Assembly (NCBI GenBank): GCA_944388935.1
Contig: CALXKK010000002.1
Coordinates: forward strand, 76,421 to 117,925
Reading direction: 5' to 3'
Length of the DNA stretch: 41,505 nt
Source of the DNA: an uncultured Clostridia bacterium
Lineage (GTDB): Bacteria; Bacillota; Clostridia; TANB77; CAG-508
The notes under the pieces are model-generated. The model saw only the letters and a program-made list of their open reading frames with translations. It was not told the DNA's origin and ran no database searches. The first letter of the stretch is position 1. Each line of letters opens with the position of its first letter. Position numbers and translations under genes: made by a program. Positions 6,046 to 14,606 of this stretch are shown here, piece after piece.

Positions 6046-7278
6046 TTAAATCGCATCCTCCATGTTCCTAAAATTATTTACAATAAAACTCTTTAAATAA
6101 TCTGTAAACTCCAATTTACCTATTCCCTTATTTACAGTTATCGTTAGCTCTAATACTTTATCGTTATCAACATATACGCACAATTTTCCAATATAATCAT
6201 CTTTTTGTACAGGCGCTGTTACTTCATCTATATTAAATATCTTTACATTTACTTTTCCTTCGTCCACTTTTTTTATAGGAATATAATAATTATCTAATTC
6301 TTCCAACTTGGTATTAACAACACTAACTTTACCTTTTATTACTTCTATCCTATTTTCGTTTATATTTTTCCATTCTTCATATTTTTCATTAATAATATCT
6401 TTTGTGTTATATATCTCGTAATTTTGATATGCATATTCAACCAACTTCACGCTATCATTTGTTCTGTCTTTTTTAGTATCCGCACCCAAAACTACAGTAA
6501 TTATATTCATTCCATCTCTGTTTACAGATGTTACTAAACATCTATTAGCACCATTTGTAAATCCTGTTTTTACTCCATTTACACCATATAAATTTCCTAA
6601 TAATTCATTTGTATTAGTTAAATTTTTACTCCTTCCATTAATATCAATTGTAATATTTTTTGTGTTGACTATTTGTGCAAATTTTTCTATATTTAATGCA
6701 TAATCTGCCATTTCTGCAAGTTCAAAAGCAGTTGTATAGTGTTCTTGCATATCTAAACCATGTGGAGTAACAAAATGCGTATTTTCTAAACCTAATTCTG
6801 AAGCTTTCTTATTCATCATCTGTGCAAACCCATCAACACTTCCTCCAACAAATTCCGCTAGTGCTACTGCAGAATCGTTTCCTGATACTAATAATAATCC
6901 ATATAAAAGATTATTAACAGTAATCTTATCTCCCGCCTTTAATCCTAGCCTAGAGCCACCTGTTCCGCCTGCTTTTTTAGATACTGTAACTACATCATTT
7001 AAATTAGCATTTTCCAATACAACTATTGCTGTCATAATTTTAGTTGTTGATGCCATTGGTCTTCTCTCATTTTCTTTCTTGCCCCATATAACTTTTTGCG
7101 ATTTTCTATCATATATAACAGCTGCACGAGAATTAATTTTAGGCTCTTCACTAGTGTTTGTTGTTTCTACAATATTATCTGACCAATCTATAATTTCTAA
7201 ATCATCTATATCATCAGCATATACCACGCTTGTAAAATTTAAAATTATGATAATTACTATTACTAATAATTTATGCAT
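6046..7278 (-). CDS. dacF: D-alanyl-D-alanine carboxypeptidase (DacA/DacF, PBP5-type)
   Basis: A serine DD-carboxypeptidase that trims the terminal D-Ala from peptidoglycan stem peptides. From the ATG at 7278 the protein has 410 residues, a signal peptide (MHKLLVIVIIIILN, cleavage near VYA at 19-21), and the three penicillin-binding motifs: STTK at 77-80, SGN at 132-134 and KTG at 237-239. A C-terminal beta domain (about 310-390) and a weakly amphipathic end (DYLKSFIVNN) suggest membrane-surface attachment. An in-frame GTG at 7359 would add 27 residues ahead of the signal peptide and lies inside the terminator hairpin of the upstream operon, so 7278 is preferred although its ribosome site is weak. 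Whether it is DacA or the sporulation type DacF is open. Confidence 0.88.
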   Translation of the reverse strand: MHKLLVIVIIIILNFTSVVYADDIDDLEIIDWSDNIVETTNTSEEPKINSRAAVIYDRKSQKVIWGKKENERRPMASTTKIMTAIVVLENANLNDVVTVSKKAGGTGGSRLGLKAGDKITVNNLLYGLLLVSGNDSAVALAEFVGGSVDGFAQMMNKKASELGLENTHFVTPHGLDMQEHYTTAFELAEMADYALNIEKFAQIVNTKNITIDINGRSKNLTNTNELLGNLYGVNGVKTGFTNGANRCLVTSVNRDGMNIITVVLGADTKKDRTNDSVKLVEYAYQNYEIYNTKDIINEKYEEWKNINENRIEVIKGKVSVVNTKLEELDNYYIPIKKVDEGKVNVKIFNIDEVTAPVQKDDYIGKLCVYVDNDKVLELTITVNKGIGKLEFTDYLKSFIVNNFRNMEDAI

Positions 7279-7350
7279 TATCTTATTTTCGAAATATTTT
7301 AATTTATAGTTTTTAACGCCAAAACTATTTATTACAAATTTTTTAAACAC

Positions 7351-7390
7351 AAAAATCACCTATTCAAATATATTCAAATAGGTGATTTTT
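7351..7390. terminator. terminator closing the T4SS-like operon
   Basis: AAAAATCACCTATT at 7351-7364 is the exact complement of AATAGGTGATTTTT at 7377-7390 (14 pairs, 12-base loop) with T runs on both strands. It lies 58 bases after the last gene of the 20 kb minus-strand cluster. Confidence 0.88.
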
Positions 7391-7448
7391 ATTACTTCTT
7401 CTTTTCAAGTACTTGTTTCTCAATATATATTTTCTTATACTGCAAAAA

Positions 7449-8474
7449 TTATTCATCAGGATAAATCGTTCTTTCTCCTGGCCAACCATGCTCCTCCTCT
7501 TCTTCCTCTTCTTCTTTTGCTTGCTTCTCTGCTTCTTCCTTGGCTTTTGCATCAGAAATTTCTTTTTCCGTTTTTTCTCTTTCCTCTTTTTCCTCTTCCA
7601 ATTTAGCTTTTTCTACGTCAGTCTGTGATGGTTTATAATTTGAAGTTTCTATAGGTTCATTTGTATTTCTATTTGTTAAAGTAATTTGTCCATAACTTAT
7701 ATCTATACCTAAGTTTGAAGTTCCTCCATCTTTTCTTGGAACAACCATATCAACACTACTTTGACCACATTCATCTTCTGGTTGTTCATCTGTTCTTGCA
7801 GTTCTTGCTCCAACGAAATCCGGATTAACCTCAAATTTGTTGTCCGGTCTTAAACCTAATAAACAAATTGTACCATCTTTTGTAATACCCACATATTGTT
7901 CTGCATATCCAGTTTCTTTTCCAACAATATCTCTAGAGAAGTTCTCATCTTCAATTCGAACTAAAGAAACTAATTCTAATCCAGTTTCTTCTTGCATCTT
8001 AGTAACAGTCTCCTCTTGCTCTTCTCTTTCCTCTTCTTCTTTTAAATCTATCTTACCTTCCTCTTTAGATCTTGCTTCTAGTTCTTTTGGATCCATCTCC
8101 TGCAATTCCAAATACTGAGCTGGAATTAACGCTGTTAAACTTTTGCGATATTCATCTGTTACCGCAACTAGACCAGTTTCATTTGTTCTAGCAATCAAAT
8201 CATAATTTTTATAAATTTCATAATCACCAGTTTTATATGCAACTAGTGCTAATGCTTTAGCCTTAGCTTTTATTTCGGCAAGTTCCATATCTGATAAAGA
8301 ATAAATATTTTCTATCTCTCTTTTTTCGCTTTTCTCGACAGCCAATTTTTTCTTAAGGGCAGCTAAATACTTACCATCCTTTTCTCTATCTTCCAGTGAT
8401 TTAACTTTTTCTTCTAGAGCTTGAACCCTTTGATTTTGCTTTTCTAATCTTGCAGGTAAATCCTTCTCCGGCAT
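7449..8474 (-). CDS. soluble coiled-coil acidic protein, last gene of T4SS-like cluster
   Basis: No family recognised. From ATG 8474 (six bases after a perfect GGAGGG site; the longer TTG start at 8501 is less likely) it has 341 residues. There is no signal peptide and no membrane segment. Residues 1-60 are coiled-coil (LEKQNQRVQALEEKVKSLED) and residues about 60-165 are helical. A central globular part (about 165-285) is strand-rich with GYAEQYVGITKDGTICLLGL and GIDISYGQITLTNRN. The tail (about 285-341) is a Lys/Glu coiled coil with a run of eight Glu followed by HGWPGERTIYPDE. It is the only clearly soluble product of the cluster, so it could be a cytoplasmic cofactor or a substrate. Confidence 0.6.
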   Translation of the reverse strand: MPEKDLPARLEKQNQRVQALEEKVKSLEDREKDGKYLAALKKKLAVEKSEKREIENIYSLSDMELAEIKAKAKALALVAYKTGDYEIYKNYDLIARTNETGLVAVTDEYRKSLTALIPAQYLELQEMDPKELEARSKEEGKIDLKEEEEREEQEETVTKMQEETGLELVSLVRIEDENFSRDIVGKETGYAEQYVGITKDGTICLLGLRPDNKFEVNPDFVGARTARTDEQPEDECGQSSVDMVVPRKDGGTSNLGIDISYGQITLTNRNTNEPIETSNYKPSQTDVEKAKLEEEKEEREKTEKEISDAKAKEEAEKQAKEEEEEEEEHGWPGERTIYPDE

Positions 8475-8535
8475 ATACATCCCTCCATATTTCGCTACCA
8501 ATTTATTAATATCCTTCCAAAACTTCGCTTATATA

Positions 8536-9114
8536 TTAATCCTGTTTTACATCAAATGATATTTGGAAATCATTAAATCCATTTTCTATCAAAATAAATT
8601 TTTGGTCCATAGAATAACTTGAATCTAATGGTGTTTTTACTGTTGTAAATAGTATATAATATTGTCCTTGTCTTTCTATATTATTATACTCCACTGTAAT
8701 TAAACTTGATGGAAATTTCTCTTGAGCATATTTTGCAAAGTCCTCTTCTGTTGGGAAATAATTATTTTTAAAATCTGGATACAATAAGGCATAAGCCTTA
8801 TCGTAATCCTTTTCTTCTATATATCTAATAAACTTTCCACAATATTGCTGCATTCTTGTTCTTTCATCTTTATCTTGCAAATCTTCTATTTCTAATTGGT
8901 TTGTATTTTCTTCAATATCTTCTGCAGTTACAACATTTTGTATGGTAATATTATTAGATACAGTGTTAGTTGATTTACCGCTTTCTAGTCTTTCTGCATT
9001 TTTCATTACCTTAAATACATTCACAATATTAATAATTGTCCATACTACAACTGCAATTGTTAGTATTGCTACAAATATTGTATTATTTGCTTTTCTTCTT
9101 TGCTTACTTTTCAT
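8536..9114 (-). CDS. small VirB8-like membrane-anchored protein
   Basis: 192 residues: a basic start (MKSKQRRK), one membrane helix (about 12-34), an acidic linker, then a domain of about 105 residues. The domain opening CGKFIRYIEEKDYDKAYALL then FAKYAQEKF parallels the gene at 13606 (KDYENAYNML, FQKYVDGKF), so the two are probably paralogues. The helix-helix-strand order fits the NTF2-like fold of VirB8/TcpC assembly factors, which link the inner-membrane platform to the channel. This is a fold-level inference; sequence similarity to characterised VirB8 is too low to see by eye. It sits 14 bases downstream of the next gene in the operon. Confidence 0.55.
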   Translation of the reverse strand: MKSKQRRKANNTIFVAILTIAVVVWTIINIVNVFKVMKNAERLESGKSTNTVSNNITIQNVVTAEDIEENTNQLEIEDLQDKDERTRMQQYCGKFIRYIEEKDYDKAYALLYPDFKNNYFPTEEDFAKYAQEKFPSSLITVEYNNIERQGQYYILFTTVKTPLDSSYSMDQKFILIENGFNDFQISFDVKQD

Positions 9115-9128
9115 TCTATCCTCCCATA

Positions 9129-9719
9129 TTAATTAGAACTATTTGGAATAAATTCTACATGTGTTGATGTAAAACTAGCTGTAATATAGCAATCCAATGT
9201 CTTATCAACATTTTTATATTTTATCTTTAATACACCAGATACACTTCTATCTTGGTCTACTTTTATAGAATTTTCATCATATTCTGCAGACTCAAACTCA
9301 AGGTTTGTTTCTCCCAATCCTCTTATTTCATTTACTAAAGAATAGAATTTATTTATATCTTGCTTGTTTATACCTGTTAAGCTCCTAATGTTTTCGTCGT
9401 TATAATATTGTTCTAATTCATCTTGAGTTTTCATATTCTGTGTTTCTATTGCAATCTTAGGTACTGTATTAGACATGAAATCAGAAATCTTTTTGCTTAA
9501 TTGTGTAGTAGTCATATATCCTGTATATTTTGAAAGTAATACATTTCCATTAGTAATATAGTTTATGTTTTCTGTCTTTTTAGTAAATTCAGTAACTTGT
9601 TCTTGTACTTTCATATTAGCTAATTCATCTCTAATTTTTTTTGACTCATATGCCAATATTATAGAAATTACTAAATTTAATATTAACATTATTATTAATA
9701 AAAATTTTATTTTTTTCAT
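9129..9719 (-). CDS. membrane-anchored exoprotein of the T4SS-like cluster, unknown
   Basis: 196 residues with a single N-terminal membrane helix (about 4-23) and an outside domain of about 165 residues; no family recognised. A short coiled stretch (ESKKIRDELANMKVQEQV) follows the helix, then a mixed alpha/beta part with GVLKIKYKNVDKTLDCYITA near the C-terminus, which looks like paired beta strands. Its size and topology match its neighbour at 8536, so it may be another assembly protein of the NTF2-like type, but no shared motif is visible. The ribosome site is GAGAGGAAAAGT ahead of ATG. A 70-base gap separates it from the large upstream gene. Confidence 0.6.
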   Translation of the reverse strand: MKKIKFLLIIMLILNLVISIILAYESKKIRDELANMKVQEQVTEFTKKTENINYITNGNVLLSKYTGYMTTTQLSKKISDFMSNTVPKIAIETQNMKTQDELEQYYNDENIRSLTGINKQDINKFYSLVNEIRGLGETNLEFESAEYDENSIKVDQDRSVSGVLKIKYKNVDKTLDCYITASFTSTHVEFIPNSSN

Positions 9720-9789
9720 ACTTTTCCTCTCTCTTAGTAAACATTTCTATGCTCTATTTTTTAATTGATTACTTTACTTTGCAAATTTA

Positions 9790-12700
9790 TTAATTTAATG
9801 CATTCATATTTTTTCCTTCTCCATATTTATCATATGGTTGTTTTGTTTTTATCCAAGTCATTAATCCATCTTCATCCAAAGTACCATCTAAGATATCTTT
9901 TGCTAATACATATTGTGATGTCCATCTGCTTGATAAGTTACCCGCTGTAGAACCTATAGTACATGCTTTTTCCATCAATGCTCTAACGTTCTCTTCATCC
10001 GAATAATTAGGACTCATAACTGCAAACCATCTAGATGGAATTGTAGACCAGTTGTTAGTAGACATATATGTTCCCTGTGTTACAGGGCTCATGTCCAGCA
10101 ACCATTCCCTATCCGTTCCTGTCAGTGGTTCAGTTAAGTTTTCTTGTATTGCAACTTGCATCTGTACTTCTGTAAATCCATCTCTATCTTTTTGGCATAT
10201 CGACTTAAATGCTGACCTTATTGCATTTTCAGAAGATACTATTTCATTTACAGACATACCCACAAATTGTTGTAATTCTGAACATAAAGAAGGATTCAAT
10301 TCTACTGCTTTTGCACAGAAGTCAGGTATATTATTAACTCCTCCTGCTTTATTAGTAGAAGTCCATTGTGCAATACCTACTGCAAGTTCACCAGGAGTAG
10401 TTTGTCCAACAGCTTCTGGACCATTTCCCTCTCCATCTATTCCTCCAGACTCGTATGGTACCCAGTAGAAGTATGCCCAATCTGTCTCTAATCCTGCCTT
10501 AACTAATCTGATATAAGACTCTACATCTTCAACCATTGAGTTCTCTCTGTTTATTAAATATAAACCTATATCAGAATTTGTAGTTGTACCTATTACAGTT
10601 CCTTCTTTAATATATCTTTTTCCGTCTTTCTCTAGGTAAGCAGGAGCATCAATTCTCTTTTGTTCCTCATCATCAAATTCATCTTTATATTTTTGTGCAT
10701 CACGATAATCATCTGCAAATCCATTTGCTATAAAATAATTAATATTATGTTCTACCTTTTGATAGTCAGATTCAGAATTTGCATTTATCGTTTCTTTTTG
10801 GAATCCTCTTATATACATAATGTATCCTGTACATATACCCTTATACTCGTTATAGAATTCTTCATATTCTGATATCGCAGATGTATCTAATACTTTTATT
10901 TTTATGTAGTCGTCTCCTTCTTCTAGAATTTCACCTGTTACTGGAGAAACAACATTAAGGTCTGTTTCGAATCCATCTATAAGTGTATTTGTAGGATTTG
11001 AAACTTCATCGGTATTTTCTTCATCATTGGTATCTGTTACACCACTATCTTCTGGAGGTGTAGCAGATGTTGAATTTGCATCATAGTTTGGACCATATAC
11101 ATATGCTTGTGTTTGCTCTTCTGTTCTTTCACTTCCATCTGCATTTAATCCTGCTCTTATGTTATTTGTTGATGTTATACTTCTTATTAATGTTCCATAA
11201 TCCGTTTGTTGTTTTTCGAATCTTCTCTGTGGCCAATATGTATTAACATATCCACTAATTGGCCATTGGAAAACATGTGTATCAGATTCTCTTAAATCGT
11301 CCTTTGTAAAATATCCCAATTCCACAAATAAGCTCTTCAAATCCCTTAATATATAGTCGGAATCTTCTGATTTAGAATTTTCTAATATTGAGAATGCAGA
11401 AAGTGCATTTTGTTTTACATTTACTTCTTTGTAGAAATTCGTTCCATCTTGATCTTCTTTTGCTTCTACAGCATCTTCTGCTGCTTGTCTTGCTCTTTTA
11501 TCACTTCTAAATATATTCCAAGAATTATTATAAGCATTATTATATACTTCTCTTAATTCATCTATTTTCTCTGCTGTGTTTTCACTTCCGTCATATATAA
11601 AATACTTTGCAGGATGTCCATCTGTTCCGACAAACAATTCCTTTGTATGCTCATTTACTTCTCCTCTTATAGCATCCTGTACTTGTTTCTTTATGTTACC
11701 ACCAGTAACAGTTTCTTGAGTATAAAATGCCCCCTTACTCGTTGGTGCTAGTGCACTATCATCTGATCTTTCATCTGGGTTAAACACATTCTCATCTGAA
11801 GAAACATTCGTCACATAATCGTATGCGCTATAATTTCCATCTTCAAAAATTATATCTCTATACCAATGGTCTTCCACTGTTGTAATATATGGTTGAACTC
11901 TATCTATATCAGTACCTTCGCCTTCGCCTTTTGCATTGTTATATTCTACTGCCTTTTCTACTGATTCTCCTGTTAATCCAATTTTTTCTAGTTCATCATA
12001 AAAAGGATCATTGTCATTTGAGTTTTCTGAATTGTTATTTTCTTCTAATTCATCCATGTGTTGCTGTATTAATGCTATATCAGTTTCTAATGGTTTCTTA
12101 TCTCCATCTTGCATAAACTTTTCAAATCCATCTTGTAACTTCTCTAAAATACTTTGAGCTACTTCGTCTGGCATACTATTCGGATTACTTACATATGGAA
12201 CATAACTATCTGTTACCTGAGGGCTTATTTTTTTGGCGTAGTAATCCATATATCCACTGTATCCTTGGTCAATTGCATAGGAACTTATACTACTATCGTT
12301 TTGTCTCAATTTTTCGATGGCTTGATCTATTTGTCCTAGAAAATTACTAATGCTATAATCATACGAATCTATACCAAGCCAACCTGCATCATATGTTCCA
12401 TCATATCTCTTTTGCATATACTGGTTTTGCTTTATTGTTCCTAATACATAATCATCATTTCCAACAGAGTTATCCAAGAAAGATTTAAAGTTATTATATC
12501 CATATTGAAGGGTTGCAGATAAGCCATATTGTTGATTGCTATCCATATAATCTTTTAATTTTTGCAAATCTTCCACAGTTAACTTTTTATCATTTTGTAC
12601 GTGTTGGTCAATATCAGCTAAGCTTGAATCAAACTGAGCAAAATTGGTTGTAACTGTCTCATCAGTAATATGATAATTAAACTTTATATTGGCAGTAAAT

Positions 12701-13593
12701 TTATCTGTAACTTTAATATTAATTTTGGTATCCTCTTCCTGGTCCATATCAAATCTATATACTAAATCTGGAGCCATAGTTGCCAGATGTAGTGTTATGG
12801 ATAACTCTAAAGGTTTACCATATCTCGCAGTCCACCCTTCCATATTATATGTATAATATGTATCTCTAAATAAACTTTCCTTCATTTTAAATGTTAGTGT
12901 TTTAGTCTCTGTATTAGTTTCCACAGAATCAAACCATCCCATAGTAGAGTCATCAATAACTAACATTCCAAAATCAGCTTCTTGATTGTCCGGCTGCATT
13001 CCTAAAATATATCCTACACCATTTCTAATTGTGTGCAGAAAATTAGATATTGACTCTTTTGTCTTATCACGTTTTACATATGTATTATAGTCTGCAGTTA
13101 AATAAGCATTAAGATATTTACTTTCAATCGTAGAATCATTGGTTACTTGCGAATCATCTATATAATTTCCGTTCTGATCTTTGTATCTTCCAAAACCATA
13201 TTCATAAGGTGGGTAACCCATATTTTCCAAGTATTGAGCTAATTCTTTTTGTTTATCTGCAGTAATATATGCACTATTTCCTTCATAAATACTTCTAATA
13301 TCCATAAAAATGTTCTCTGCTATTTCTGAAAGTTTGTTGGTCATCAATCCTGGCATCTCAAAGAAGAATGCAATTATTCCTACTACTAATACCAATATTA
13401 TAATAGCTATTATAGCTCCAACTGCTAAGGTCCCTAATATTCCCATTCCTTTTAAACTGCTAAGAATTTTAGTTGTTATTTTTCCTGCTTTTACTCCTTT
13501 TGCAGCTGCATTACCAGCTTTTTCTACTTTTTCAGCACCTGAAGTTTGATTAGTATTTGTAGTATCATTTAAATTTTGATTTTCGTCGTCCAA
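9790..13593 (-). CDS. large anchored T4SS protein with C-terminal lysozyme-like domain (VirB1-like)
   Basis: 1267 residues starting with TTG behind GGTGGTGAG. An Asn/Gln-rich cytoplasmic N-terminus (1-50) precedes one membrane region (about 52-83), so most of the chain is outside. Residues about 880-1000 (PVTGEILEEGDDYIKIKVL, later KEGTVIGTTTNSDIGLYLI) resemble an M23/LytM beta domain, but no HxxxD or HxH zinc motif is visible, so that part is probably inactive. The C-terminal 220 residues start ESGG at Glu1048 and contain ELAVGIAQWTS, as in phage-tail or conjugation lysozyme-like domains (Phage_lysozyme2/GH73 type), with Glu1048 as candidate catalytic acid. Such enzymes open the wall for the secretion channel. 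The long middle (100-850) is unrecognised. Confidence 0.68.
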   Translation of the reverse strand: MDDENQNLNDTTNTNQTSGAEKVEKAGNAAAKGVKAGKITTKILSSLKGMGILGTLAVGAIIAIIILVLVVGIIAFFFEMPGLMTNKLSEIAENIFMDIRSIYEGNSAYITADKQKELAQYLENMGYPPYEYGFGRYKDQNGNYIDDSQVTNDSTIESKYLNAYLTADYNTYVKRDKTKESISNFLHTIRNGVGYILGMQPDNQEADFGMLVIDDSTMGWFDSVETNTETKTLTFKMKESLFRDTYYTYNMEGWTARYGKPLELSITLHLATMAPDLVYRFDMDQEEDTKINIKVTDKFTANIKFNYHITDETVTTNFAQFDSSLADIDQHVQNDKKLTVEDLQKLKDYMDSNQQYGLSATLQYGYNNFKSFLDNSVGNDDYVLGTIKQNQYMQKRYDGTYDAGWLGIDSYDYSISNFLGQIDQAIEKLRQNDSSISSYAIDQGYSGYMDYYAKKISPQVTDSYVPYVSNPNSMPDEVAQSILEKLQDGFEKFMQDGDKKPLETDIALIQQHMDELEENNNSENSNDNDPFYDELEKIGLTGESVEKAVEYNNAKGEGEGTDIDRVQPYITTVEDHWYRDIIFEDGNYSAYDYVTNVSSDENVFNPDERSDDSALAPTSKGAFYTQETVTGGNIKKQVQDAIRGEVNEHTKELFVGTDGHPAKYFIYDGSENTAEKIDELREVYNNAYNNSWNIFRSDKRARQAAEDAVEAKEDQDGTNFYKEVNVKQNALSAFSILENSKSEDSDYILRDLKSLFVELGYFTKDDLRESDTHVFQWPISGYVNTYWPQRRFEKQQTDYGTLIRSITSTNNIRAGLNADGSERTEEQTQAYVYGPNYDANSTSATPPEDSGVTDTNDEENTDEVSNPTNTLIDGFETDLNVVSPVTGEILEEGDDYIKIKVLDTSAISEYEEFYNEYKGICTGYIMYIRGFQKETINANSESDYQKVEHNINYFIANGFADDYRDAQKYKDEFDDEEQKRIDAPAYLEKDGKRYIKEGTVIGTTTNSDIGLYLINRENSMVEDVESYIRLVKAGLETDWAYFYWVPYESGGIDGEGNGPEAVGQTTPGELAVGIAQWTSTNKAGGVNNIPDFCAKAVELNPSLCSELQQFVGMSVNEIVSSENAIRSAFKSICQKDRDGFTEVQMQVAIQENLTEPLTGTDREWLLDMSPVTQGTYMSTNNWSTIPSRWFAVMSPNYSDEENVRALMEKACTIGSTAGNLSSRWTSQYVLAKDILDGTLDEDGLMTWIKTKQPYDKYGEGKNMNALN

Positions 13594-13605
13594 AATCTCA
13601 CCACC

Positions 13606-14556
13606 TTACTTTGTAGGAAAATTAATTCTTAAGGTATATATTCTAATTGCATTGTCTAATTCAGATTGTTTTGTACTTTCATCTCCAGAATATGATTGTA
13701 ATACTCTTATATTATTAAACATCATATATTGTGGAGCATTACCATCATCACAATATTTATTAAATACAAATGAATAAGATTTACTTTCGTTAGGTTGTAA
13801 AACAATTCCATAAGTTTCTATATTTTGCTCATTTCTGTCACTCGTTCCTATGTTTAAAGAAATTTCATTGTTAGTACTACCATCTGCAATTACTATTGGA
13901 TGTTCCGTTCTATTTGTTAGTGTAACTTTATAACTTTCTTGGTCATAGAATACATCCTTATAATCTATATCTACTTTTAAATTTTCATCTTCACCAACAA
14001 CATTTAAATTTTGCTTTCTCACAAAACCACCTATTGCTAATTTTAAAGAATCATCATCGTTTGTAAAAACAAATTTTTCTTCTATATATCCATAATCTTT
14101 TCCAGTAAGTCCCGTCGCCATAATATCATCCATAATGTTTACATTATAAATGTATTGATTTCCTACATTAGAAAAATCTTGAATACTATATGCTCTTTTT
14201 GATTGGAACTTACCATCTACATATTTCTGAAAAGAACTTAAAGTAGGATATACTTCAGATTTACAATCATCAGAAAGCATATTGTATGCATTTTCATAAT
14301 CTTTATTGTTACATCTTTGTATAAATGTATCTATAGTACTTTCTATTGTTGGTTGTAATTTATCTGGTACCTTATCTTCATTCATTACAGATACATTTGG
14401 CTCATATGTTGTTTTCGGTATTTCTTCTTTTGGCATATGTTTTAATATATAATTTACCGCAAATAATATTGCCCATAATAAAACAATAAATATTATGATT
14501 TTTTTATATTTTTTAAAAAAACGTCTAATTTTTAATCTTGTATTAACAAAACTCAT
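13606..14556 (-). CDS. VirB8-like protein with NTF2-like and extra C-terminal beta domain
   Basis: 316 residues from ATG 14556, seven bases after GGAAGG (the TTG at 14571 overlaps that site and is less likely). A basic cytoplasmic start, one membrane helix (about 19-42), then an NTF2-like domain (about 70-190; motif IQRCNNKDYENAYNMLSDDC, FQKYVDGKF). A C-terminal beta-sandwich-like domain follows (about 195-316; YKVTLTNRTEHPIVIAD, LQPNESKSYSFVFNKY), of the DUF4352/immunoglobulin-like type. VirB8-like proteins nucleate assembly of the T4SS channel. It is 12 bases upstream of the lysozyme-domain gene and paralogous to the gene at 8536, which lacks the beta domain. Confidence 0.62.
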   Translation of the reverse strand: MSFVNTRLKIRRFFKKYKKIIIFIVLLWAILFAVNYILKHMPKEEIPKTTYEPNVSVMNEDKVPDKLQPTIESTIDTFIQRCNNKDYENAYNMLSDDCKSEVYPTLSSFQKYVDGKFQSKRAYSIQDFSNVGNQYIYNVNIMDDIMATGLTGKDYGYIEEKFVFTNDDDSLKLAIGGFVRKQNLNVVGEDENLKVDIDYKDVFYDQESYKVTLTNRTEHPIVIADGSTNNEISLNIGTSDRNEQNIETYGIVLQPNESKSYSFVFNKYCDDGNAPQYMMFNNIRVLQSYSGDESTKQSELDNAIRIYTLRINFPTK

Positions 14557-14606
14557 ATTTTTTCCTTCCAATATAAAAACTTTTATTGAAACTCAGGCAA
14601 AGCCCA

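Noticed and set aside
7279..7359. Longer dacF beginning at GTG 7359
   Set aside because: The start lies within the operon terminator hairpin and puts 27 odd residues before a good signal peptide.
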